A DNA stretch of 56,437 nt from Nocardia altamirensis NBRC 108246 (GTDB lineage: Bacteria > Actinomycetota > Actinomycetes > Mycobacteriales > Mycobacteriaceae): contig NZ_BDAY01000026.1 in NCBI RefSeq assembly GCF_001612685.1, forward strand, positions 1 through 56,437, in the 5' to 3' direction. Both the position numbers and the translations under genes were made by a program. This document shows, one piece after another, positions 48,021 through 56,100 of this stretch (the stretch's first letter is position 1; each line of letters opens with the position of its first letter). The notes beneath the pieces were generated by a model, which made no database searches, was not told the origin of the DNA, and worked only from the letters and a program-made list of their open reading frames with translations.

Positions 48021-49096
48021 GGGTGCTTCCTTCCGAGTTTGCCGACCGCCGGACGCAGTGGGATGTCGAGGGCGTCGTAGAGCCCGGGCTCGGCGTCGAC
48101 GAGCCAATCGATGGCGCTCACCAAACGCCCTACGGCAGTGGCGTTTCCGCCCGCGGCCCGGTTGCCGCCCTCGTCGGTCGCCTCGATGGTGACCTCGATG
48201 CGCGGGCGGCCCTCGATGATCACCCGGTGCGCGCCGTCGCCGTCGGCGGGCGCGGGCCAGTCCGGCGCGCAGGACGCATGAATGCGGGTCACGTGTTCGA
48301 TGACGATGCGCGGCACGCCCGCGACGATGCCTTGCACCTCGAATCGCACCGCGCCCTGCGTGCCCGCCTCGAAGTCCCCCATCGACGCGGTGGTGATGGT
48401 CGTGTCGAGCGCCCGCCGGTCCAGCGTCTCGCGAATCTCGTCGAGTTCGACGCCGAGTGCCCGCGCCATCAGCCGAATCTGCCCGCCCCACACCATGGTC
48501 GGCACGGACGCCGCCAGCATCGGCGGCTGATAGTCCATCGGCTGGCCCATGCCGACCAGATAGCGGACCGAGTCCGGTTGGTCGTAGGTGGCGTAGTCGA
48601 AGATCTCTTGGCAGCGCACGACATCCACGGTGCCGCCGAGGCCGCTCACCAGCAGTGGCAGCACATCGTTGCCCCACCCGGGATCCACGCCGGAGACGAA
48701 CAGCGAACCGCCGCCTTCCCCGATCGCGGCCAGCACCGGATCACGTACCTCCGCAGGCGCATTGCGCGGGTCGTACAGCGCATAGAGCGCGGGCGTGACG
48801 ACCACCGCGCCAGCCCGGATCGCCCGCACGATATCGGCGAGCGCGTCGTCGGGCCGGATATCGCCGGACGCCGCATACACGATCGCCTGCGGTGCCGCGG
48901 CCAGCATCGCCTCGATGTCATCGCTCGCGGCGACGCCGACGCGATAGTCGAGACCGCTCAACTCCCCCGCGTCGCGGCCGACTTTGCCGGGATTGTGCAC
49001 GAGCACACCCGTGAGTTCGAGCGCCGGATGCGCCTCGACGGCCCGAATGGCCGCCCGGCCGACATTGCCGGTGCCCCACACCGCCGTGGAGATCAT
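48017..49096 (-). CDS. DapB-like NAD(P)-dependent amine/amino-acid dehydrogenase
   Basis: 359 residues. It opens with the dinucleotide-binding loop VWGTGNVGRAAIRAV (GxGxxG), followed by IVYAASGDIRPDDALADIVRAIRAG and GVDPGWGNDVLPLLVSGL. This is the layout of the DapB-like group that includes 2,4-diaminopentanoate dehydrogenase and related proteins. In mycobacteria many homologues lack an assigned substrate. The ATG at 49096 is chosen over the longer frame, which would enter the promoter region. It is coupled to the AhpD-like gene downstream. Confidence 0.8.
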   Translation of the reverse strand: MISTAVWGTGNVGRAAIRAVEAHPALELTGVLVHNPGKVGRDAGELSGLDYRVGVAASDDIEAMLAAAPQAIVYAASGDIRPDDALADIVRAIRAGAVVVTPALYALYDPRNAPAEVRDPVLAAIGEGGGSLFVSGVDPGWGNDVLPLLVSGLGGTVDVVRCQEIFDYATYDQPDSVRYLVGMGQPMDYQPPMLAASVPTMVWGGQIRLMARALGVELDEIRETLDRRALDTTITTASMGDFEAGTQGAVRFEVQGIVAGVPRIVIEHVTRIHASCAPDWPAPADGDGAHRVIIEGRPRIEVTIEATDEGGNRAAGGNATAVGRLVSAIDWLVDAEPGLYDALDIPLRPAVGKLGRKHP

Positions 49097-49245
49097 GCGG
49101 CCGAGCGTAGCAAGCGCTTGGTCGGTTATTTGGGGTATTCGCGAACCTTGGGGGTCCTGTGACAACAACGGGCCGCACAAGGTACGCTGTCCCTCGTCTG
49201 AAGATCTGCGAGCTGCGATCCGCGCCCACATCTTCGAAATCCCTT

Positions 49246-49296
49246 CAAAGTATGTGTAACCGGCGGTAACAGTTACCGTCGGTTACACATACTTTG
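49246..49296. terminator. 51-base near-perfect palindrome after the lipase gene
   Basis: Two 25-base arms around a single central A pair with only one mismatch. The element begins 3 bases after the lipase stop on the minus strand. Each arm is itself nearly self-complementary (GTAACCG/CGGTAAC). It is a likely terminator for the lipase gene, but its AT-rich outer arms (GTATGTGTAAC) also look like paired repressor half-sites, and it lies 150 bases upstream of the dehydrogenase start. Confidence 0.65.
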
Positions 49297-49299
49297 CCG

Positions 49300-50010
49300 C
49301 TACGGGCAGGCCGTGGCCAGCGGTCCACCGCGCAACGCGGAGTCGATCAACTGCTGCACCGCCCGATCGGTCGGCTCGTCGGCGTGGCCGACCTTGCGCC
49401 CAGGGCAGAACGATTGAACGCTGGCATTGACGGCACCGGGCAGCAGCTTCGTTTCGCCACCCTCGGTGTCGGAGAAAAGGTGAAACGCGGACAGCCCGGC
49501 CGGAACCGCAGGCGGCGCATTGAGCTCGGCGAGGAACGCAGAACCGGGCAGCAGATCACGACAGCCCTGCGCGAACAGCGCACACGCCACCGCGAGCGGC
49601 TCCCCCTCCTCCGGCGTCCCGAAGTCGACGTAGGTGCCGACCTGACCAAGCCCGCCAAGGAACTTCACGAAGTGCCGCTGCGCCAAACCGCCCATCGAAT
49701 GACCGACCAGGTCGACCCGCGCCGCACCGGTCTCGTGCCGGATCGCGGCGACCCGGTCGGCAACCGCCTTCGCCGACTCGGGAATCGCCGCAGTGCCAGT
49801 GGGGGTCCCGAGCAACTGCATCGAATAGGCCGGGTAACCGCGCGACCCCAGCCAAGCGCGCAAAGTGTCCAATTTGGTCTGATTCGCGTCGAATCCGCCA
49901 ATTACCAGAACCGGATTCGGGCCGACGGCATGCGCGGCGGCAGGCAAGAGCGCGAACCCGAAAATCACGCAACACAGCACAACGGTCGAGCGAATGATTC
50001 GCACGCGCAT
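49300..50010 (-). CDS. Secreted lipase/triacylglycerol-hydrolase-like protein
   Basis: 236 residues. A signal peptide spans residues 1-28 (RIIRSTVVLCCVIFGFALL, cleavage after AAAHA). The nucleophile elbow is VGHSMGGLAQRHFV, in the class 2 lipase style. VLVIGGFDANQTKLDTLRAWLGSRGYP precedes it as the oxyanion strand and first helix, and HADEPTD near residue 212 holds the likely catalytic His. Two further Cys pairs may form disulfides. Control is probably by a TetR protein through the palindrome 17 bases upstream of the start. Confidence 0.88.
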   Translation of the reverse strand: MRVRIIRSTVVLCCVIFGFALLPAAAHAVGPNPVLVIGGFDANQTKLDTLRAWLGSRGYPAYSMQLLGTPTGTAAIPESAKAVADRVAAIRHETGAARVDLVGHSMGGLAQRHFVKFLGGLGQVGTYVDFGTPEEGEPLAVACALFAQGCRDLLPGSAFLAELNAPPAVPAGLSAFHLFSDTEGGETKLLPGAVNASVQSFCPGRKVGHADEPTDRAVQQLIDSALRGGPLATACP

Positions 50011-50027
50011 GAATGTCGACCTACTTT

Positions 50028-50046
50028 CGGAAACGGTTCGTTTCCG
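50028..50046. promoter_or_regulatory. Palindromic operator in front of the lipase gene
   Basis: CGGAAACG-GTT-CGTTTCCG, perfect 8-base arms with a 3-base centre, lies 17 bases before the lipase ATG. The arms are identical to those of the P450/TetR operator near 30 kb, which has a 2-base centre. The two may be read by the same regulator or by related ones. Confidence 0.7.
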
Positions 50047-50190
50047 TAGAAACCCTACTGCCTATAGCCTGAGGGGTACGCGACTCAGCTACTGTCGACA
50101 CGACAGGCGCGCGGCATACCGCGATGTCCTGCACGCCGGGGTGGCGTAAACGCCGATGTCAGAGTTGACTTGGGTGACGAGGAGGTGGTG

Positions 50191-50520
50191 ATGGCAGTGA
50201 AACCAACCGCACTCGGCTATGTGCGGCGCGACGTGTCGGGCGCGCAGCAGGTTTGGGATGAGCGGCAGATGCGTAGTCTCGCAAGGAGACTCGGCTACGA
50301 TCTCACCAAAACTGTCGTAGTCGATGCCACCGAGGACCGCCTCATCGAGCTATTGGGCGCGGTCCATCACTTCGATGCCGAAGCGGTGATCACACCGAAC
50401 CTCGAACACCTCGACGGCACCGCGGATGCGGTCGTCTCGACCTGCGATGTGATCACGGTTCGCCCCGAAAACACTTACGCTCGCTGGGCTTTCACACCCC
50501 ACGCAGGGATGGACAAGTAA
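50191..50520 (+). CDS. Small protein resembling a serine-recombinase catalytic domain
   Basis: 109 residues from the ATG at 50191, which has GAGGAGG about 5 bases upstream; the frame is open from 50170. GYVRRDVSGAQQVWDERQMRSLARRLGYDL resembles the start of resolvase domains (YxRxS...Q...L...A...G), read here as YVRRDVSG and RQMRSLARRLGY, and ITPNLEHLDG resembles the later TPSLSRL-type segment. There is no helix-turn-helix domain, and at 109 residues it is too short for an active recombinase. It may be a domesticated or partner-dependent relic. Confidence 0.6.
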   Translation: MAVKPTALGYVRRDVSGAQQVWDERQMRSLARRLGYDLTKTVVVDATEDRLIELLGAVHHFDAEAVITPNLEHLDGTADAVVSTCDVITVRPENTYARWAFTPHAGMDK

Positions 50521-50662
50521 CTCTCGCCGCCGAATCCGGCGCTGCTGAGGAAACACTCTCACCGTCCGCCATAGGCCTTCGATCATGCCGTGCGGATTGG
50601 TAGTCCGGATATTTCCGGGCAAACGTTCGGTTTCGCGGCGACCGCGGAGATACGATGCGCAG

Positions 50663-52909
50663 ATGGCGCACCCCGCCCCGCCGGTTTCGGGAGCGACGGT
50701 CGCATCCGACCGTTCGCCCGTCGACTCCCGCGGCAACAGCGTCGCCGACGTGGTCGAGCGCTTCGCCGACGCGTGGCGCACCGCGCACACCCCACCCGAT
50801 CTGCGGGCCTATCTGCCCGACTCGCCCGCGATCCGCCGGGTCTCGCTGATCGAATTGATCAAGGTCGATCTGGCCAACCGGTGGGGACGCAACACCGAGC
50901 CCAAGCGGCTCGCGGAATACGTGGCGGACCTGCCGGAGTTGCGCACCTGGCCGCTGCCGCCCGACCTGATCTACGAAGAGTTCCATCTACGGCGGCGGGC
51001 CGACAGCTCGGTGCAGGTCGCCGAATACACCGCGGCCTATCCCGAACAAGCCGAACAGCTTTCGGAAATGCTGGCCACCGACGACTATCACAGCACGATG
51101 ATGTCGGCCGCCGAACCGGTCAACCTCGACGAGATCGAGGTCGGGCAGAAGATCGACGACTTCGACCTGATGACCGGGCTCGGACGCGGCGCGTTCGCCA
51201 GGGTGTTCCTGGCCAGGCAGCGGTCGATGCAGCGGCTCGTCGCGGTGAAGATCTCCAGGGACAAGGGCACTGAACCGCAGACGCTGGCGCAGTTGGACCA
51301 CGACTACATCGTGCGGGTCTTCGACCAGCGGGTGCTGGCGAGCCGCAAGCTCCGGCTGCTCTACATGCAGTACGTGCCGGGCGGGACGCTGTTCACCGTG
51401 CTGGAACGAGTCAGGACGACGCCACCGGAGCAGCGATCCGGCCTACTGCTGCTCGACGTCATCGACTCCGTGCTGACCGGCAAGGGCGAGATCCGGCCGA
51501 GTGAATCGTCGTTGCGCGCCCAACTCGCGGCGCTGTCCTGGCCGGAAACCATCGCCTGGCTCGGCCGCAGGCTGGCCGAGGCACTCGACTACGCGGGCAA
51601 TGCCGGTGTGCTGCACCGGGATATCAAGCCGGCGAACGTGCTGCTCACCGCAGACGGCGTGCCCAAACTCGCGGACTTCAACATCAGCTTCAGCGGCAAC
51701 GTCTCCGGCGACAGTCCGGTCGCCTACTTCGGCGGCTCGCTCGCCTACATGTCGCCCGAACAACTGGCCGCAGTGCACCCGGACCGGCCAGGCACGGCTG
51801 AAGACCTCGACACCCGAAGCGATCTCTACGGGCTCGCCGTGGTGCTGTGGGAATTGCTCACCGGGCGAAAGCCTTTCGACGACGACTCGGTGACCGGTGG
51901 CGATCGCACGGCACTCGACGGCATGCTGGAGCGCCGGTCAGGCAGCCCGAAAGCGCTGCCATACCAAGACCTTCCCGCCGACTGCCCCGCCGCGCTGCAA
52001 CGCGCGCTGGTCCGGGCGCTCGACCCCGACCCGGACAAACGATGGCGCTGCGGCGCGGACATGGCACAGCAGTTGGAGGTGTGCCTGGACGCCAGGGCCC
52101 GCGACCTGGTCGACCCGCCGCCGAGCAGCTGGCGGCTGCGGGCCCGGCGGCTCATGCACCCGGTCATGGCGCTCGCCATCGCGGTGCCGAACGCGCTGGC
52201 CATCTGGTACAGCTACAACCACAACCGGACGCTGATCATCGGCAAGCTGGATGCGCAGGCGCAGCACCGATTCGACCAGATCGCGACCCTCACCTACGGG
52301 TTGTGTTTCCTCATCGGCTTCATTGCGACGAATGTGCTGCTCGCCAATCTGTGGTCGGTGTCGAGCGGATTGCGCAAGGGCAAGTCCTACGACACCGACA
52401 CGCTCGCGCGGGCACGGTCGGACACCTTACTGCTCGGTAAACGAAATGTGCTGACCTGCTTCGCACTCTGGGTCATCGCGGGCATCATCGTGCCGTTGTC
52501 CGTGCGGGCCTCGGGCAACCACCTCAGCGCCGAGTCCTACGTGCATTTCTTCATCACGCAGATCGTGTGCGGCGCGATCGCGATGGCGTATCCGTACTTC
52601 ATGGTCAATTTCTATGCGGTGCGCTCGCTGTACCCGATGTTCCTTCCGCACGGTGGACTCGGCGGGAAAGACGCGCTTCGGCTCGCCGAGCTCGACCGGC
52701 GCAGCACCTATTTCCTGGCCATCGCCGCCGCGGTCCCGCTGCTCGGTGTCGCGGGCGCGACGTTCATCCCAGCCGAAGACATTCCGCAGGTCATCGTGGC
52801 GCTCCGGGTGCTGTGCGTCGGCAGCGCGCTCGCCTTCATCGGGGTGTATTGGCTGTTCCGGATGTTGGAGCAGGACCTGGCCGCGCTGGAACGTGTCGTC
52901 ACGCGATGA
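50663..52909 (+). CDS. Membrane serine/threonine protein kinase with C-terminal six-helix domain
   Basis: 748 residues. Residues 25-140 form a helical domain (PDLRAYLPDSP, YVADLPELRTWPLPPDLIYEEFHLRRRAD, EYTAAYPEQAEQL) of a kind I associate with planctomycete and myxobacterial kinases. The kinase domain has GRGAFARV (174-181), Lys196 in VAVKIS, HRDIKPANVLL near 317, and DFN instead of DFG near 338, followed by SPEQ. From about 496 there are six transmembrane helices to the end, with no extracellular sensor domain. The Asn after the metal-binding Asp is unusual but compatible with activity. Its stop overlaps the next ORF as ATGA. Likely substrates are its neighbours. Confidence 0.88.
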   Translation: MAHPAPPVSGATVASDRSPVDSRGNSVADVVERFADAWRTAHTPPDLRAYLPDSPAIRRVSLIELIKVDLANRWGRNTEPKRLAEYVADLPELRTWPLPPDLIYEEFHLRRRADSSVQVAEYTAAYPEQAEQLSEMLATDDYHSTMMSAAEPVNLDEIEVGQKIDDFDLMTGLGRGAFARVFLARQRSMQRLVAVKISRDKGTEPQTLAQLDHDYIVRVFDQRVLASRKLRLLYMQYVPGGTLFTVLERVRTTPPEQRSGLLLLDVIDSVLTGKGEIRPSESSLRAQLAALSWPETIAWLGRRLAEALDYAGNAGVLHRDIKPANVLLTADGVPKLADFNISFSGNVSGDSPVAYFGGSLAYMSPEQLAAVHPDRPGTAEDLDTRSDLYGLAVVLWELLTGRKPFDDDSVTGGDRTALDGMLERRSGSPKALPYQDLPADCPAALQRALVRALDPDPDKRWRCGADMAQQLEVCLDARARDLVDPPPSSWRLRARRLMHPVMALAIAVPNALAIWYSYNHNRTLIIGKLDAQAQHRFDQIATLTYGLCFLIGFIATNVLLANLWSVSSGLRKGKSYDTDTLARARSDTLLLGKRNVLTCFALWVIAGIIVPLSVRASGNHLSAESYVHFFITQIVCGAIAMAYPYFMVNFYAVRSLYPMFLPHGGLGGKDALRLAELDRRSTYFLAIAAAVPLLGVAGATFIPAEDIPQVIVALRVLCVGSALAFIGVYWLFRMLEQDLAALERVVTR

Positions 52910-53148
52910 GCTCGATCGGCCTGCGAAACCGCGCTCTCGACGTCCGGTGGACGCGGTGGCGGCCCGGCCGAACGTTCGGCTCCGGCAGCCGTAAAACCGA
53001 TGAACTGATCGGTATCCGGTACTCGGAGCTCCCAGTGGTGGCCCGCCGTATTGCTGGGCCATTTCTAGCTTCGGCGAGTACGGTATATCCCGCCGCACAG
53101 CGCAGGGACGGCGAGACACTTTCGGCCGGAAAGGCGGGCACTACATGA
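52906..53148 (+). CDS. Possible 80-residue ORF bridging kinase and repeat-protein genes
   Basis: 80 codons beginning MSSIGLRNRALDVRW. Its start overlaps the kinase stop and its stop overlaps the start of the next gene, both as ATGA. Such a double fit is unlikely by chance and suggests translational coupling through three genes. Against it, third-codon GC is high only in the first half, and the second half looks more like a promoter region. The peptide is basic, with no known domain. If it is not a gene, the 235 bases between the two large genes hold nothing else I can assign. Confidence 0.35.
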   Translation: MSSIGLRNRALDVRWTRWRPGRTFGSGSRKTDELIGIRYSELPVVARRIAGPFLASASTVYPAAQRRDGETLSAGKAGTT

Positions 53149-56100
53149 ACGAGCGGTATTCGTCATGGGGTGCGCGGAATTCGCAGGAAGAGCTACCGCT
53201 CGCAGCCCGCTATCAGAGTGCCGAACCGATCGTTCTGCGTGGCAGCAAGATCTATCCGATGTACACCGAGCAGGTCGGGCCCGTGCCGACGACCGTCACG
53301 GTGACCCTGCTCTCGGCCGCCCCGCCTGCTGGTCTGCGCGGGCTCGGCATGGGGCTGTCGGTGGTGAACGGATACGTCGAGCTCAACGGCAGGCGCCTGG
53401 CCGGGGTCGACGTCTGGTCCGACGCACTGGTCGGCGGCATCCGCTTCGACATCGTCAGCAGCGCGCCCGGCACGCTGGTCACACTGACGCCGGTCTGGGT
53501 CGACGGCTACGGCGAGCAGAAGTCGTGGGTCGGCAACTACGGCATCGTCATCGAGAACACCCCGGACGGGCGAATCGTCTTGTGGTGCAGCATCGGCGAA
53601 GGTCCCGCCAACTTCGCGAACCTCGTCGTCGACGTGCGCACCGCACCGACCGCCAACGACACGGACCCGGCCAGCGGCCAACACCCCGCCCTCGACGCCG
53701 CCCACACCCAGCCCCTCCGTTCCACACCGAGCCTGCCTGCCAGCGTGACCGGCGGACACCCTGCGATCCAGCAGCACCCACCCGGCCAGCCCCCGCACCC
53801 CGGCGCCGGACCCGGTGCGTACTCCCCTGACGCACAACCGCATCCGGGCCTGCGCTCGAATCGCACCCACCCCGGCCCCGACCGCCGAGCCCAGTTCGAT
53901 CCCACCCGAGCACCCAGCTCCGACGATCCCGCCCACTTCGATCCGGCGACGCATCCCGGTTCTGATCGCATCTCCGAGCTCGAACCGACAGGATCCGATC
54001 GCGCTGGCCAGTTCGATCCGACAACACACTCTGGATCCGACCGCCTCACCGAGTTCCAACCGACAGGATCCGATCGCGCTGGCCAGTTCAGTCCGCCAAC
54101 GCACCCCGGATCCGATCGCGTCGCTGAGTTTGAGCCGATGGCAGACCCCGGATCCGACCGCGCCGGCCAATTCGATCCGACAGCACCCCCTGGATCCGAC
54201 CGCCTCACCGAGTTCGAACCGATGGCATACCCCGGATCCGACCGCGCTGGCCAATTCGATCCGGCAGCGCACTCCGGACCCGATCGCTTTCCCGGGTTCG
54301 GAGCTGCGACGGATTCTGGGTTCGACCGCGCCGCCAACGCCAATTCGGCATCGCACATCGATTCCGACCGCGCCACCAAGTCGAGTCGAGCACCGCATCC
54401 GGATGCCGATCGCGGCGCGCAGTTCGATCCGGCGATACATCCCGGGACTGAGCACGCTGCTCCGTTCGAGCCGACAGCACAGCACGGTTCTGGTGGCACA
54501 GCCCCGTTCGATCCGACAACACAACACGGCACCGGTGGCACAACCCCGTTCGATCCGACAACACAACACGGCACCGGTGGCACAACCCCGTTCGATCCGG
54601 CAGCGCACTTCGGTGCCGATGGTGCCGGCCAGTTCGATCCGGCGCCGCCCTTCGGTGTCGGTGGTTTCGGCCAGTTCGATTCGGGAACGCACTCCGGATC
54701 CGATCGTGTCTCCGGGTTCGGTCCGGCGACGCATGCTGGTTTCGACCGCGGCGCGCAGTTCGATCCGGGGATGCATCCCGGGACTGAGTACGCTGCTCCG
54801 TTCGAGCCGACAGCACAGCACAGTTCCGGCGGCGCAGCCCCGTTCGATCGGGCAGCACAACACGATTCCGGTGACGCAGCCCCGTTCGATCCGGCAGCAC
54901 ACTACGGTGCCGATGGTGTCGGCCAGTTCGATTCGAGGGCGAACTCCGGATCCGATCGTGTTCCCGAGTTCGGTCCGGCGACGCACCCTGGTGCCGATCA
55001 ACCGGCAAGCCCAAGTGCGCCACCGCAACTCGCTGCTGATCGGACCGTGCAACCCCGTCTGGCTCCGTACCCGGGTTCCGAACTCGACTCCCAGGCCGAT
55101 CCGACCGCGACGCCGGACGCCGATCGCCCTGCCCAATCCGGTCCGGCAGCACGCCCCGGTTCTGATCGGCCTACCAGGGGCGGCTTGGCCTCGTACCTCG
55201 GTTCCGGTCGCACCGCGCGCAATGCCGCCGCCCGGCCTGGTGCCGACCGCACCGTCCAGCCAAGCGCCACACCACAACCCGGCTCCGACGACACCGCCAA
55301 CGCCAACTCGGCACCGCACATCGCGTCGGACCGCGCCGCCCAACCCAATTCGGCACCACACATCGCGTCGGACCGCGCCATCCAACCTAATTCGGCACCA
55401 CCCTCTGGTCCCGACCACGCCACGCCGTTCGGTCGGGCACCGCATCCGGACACCGACCGCAGCGCACAATTCGATCCGGCACCACACTCCGGTTCCGACC
55501 ACGCCACCCGGCCCGGTCGAGGGACGAATCCAGGCACCGATCGCAGCGCCGAGTTCGATCCAGCGATGTATCCCGGTTCTGAGCACGCTGCTCAGCTCGA
55601 TCCGGCACCGCACCCCGGCTCCACCCAGCCCGGTCGAGCACCACACCTCGAACCCGATCTCAGCATCGCGCCCAGCCCGGAATCGCAGTTCGACGCCAAC
55701 CACGGTGCCCAGTCCAGTCGAGCACCGCATCCGGACACCGACCGCAGCGCACAGTTCGATCCGGCACCGCACCCCGGCTCCAACCGCGCGGCTCAACCCG
55801 GTCGAGCGCCACACTTCGATGCCGATCGCACCTTCGCGCCCAATCCGGAAGCGCAGTTCGATTCCAACCACACCGCCCAACCGGGTCGAGCACCACACTT
55901 CGATACCGAGCCCGGCCCGGAATCGCAGTTCGGCGCCAACCACGCCGGCCAACCCGGTCGAGCACCACACTTCGATGCTGATCGCAGCATCGCGCCCAAT
56001 CCGGAAGCGCAGTTCGACCCCGACCGCACCACACAGTCCAGTCGGGCACCGCATTTGGATACCAATGGCAACGGGCAGTTCGATCGAGCGCCGCATCCGG

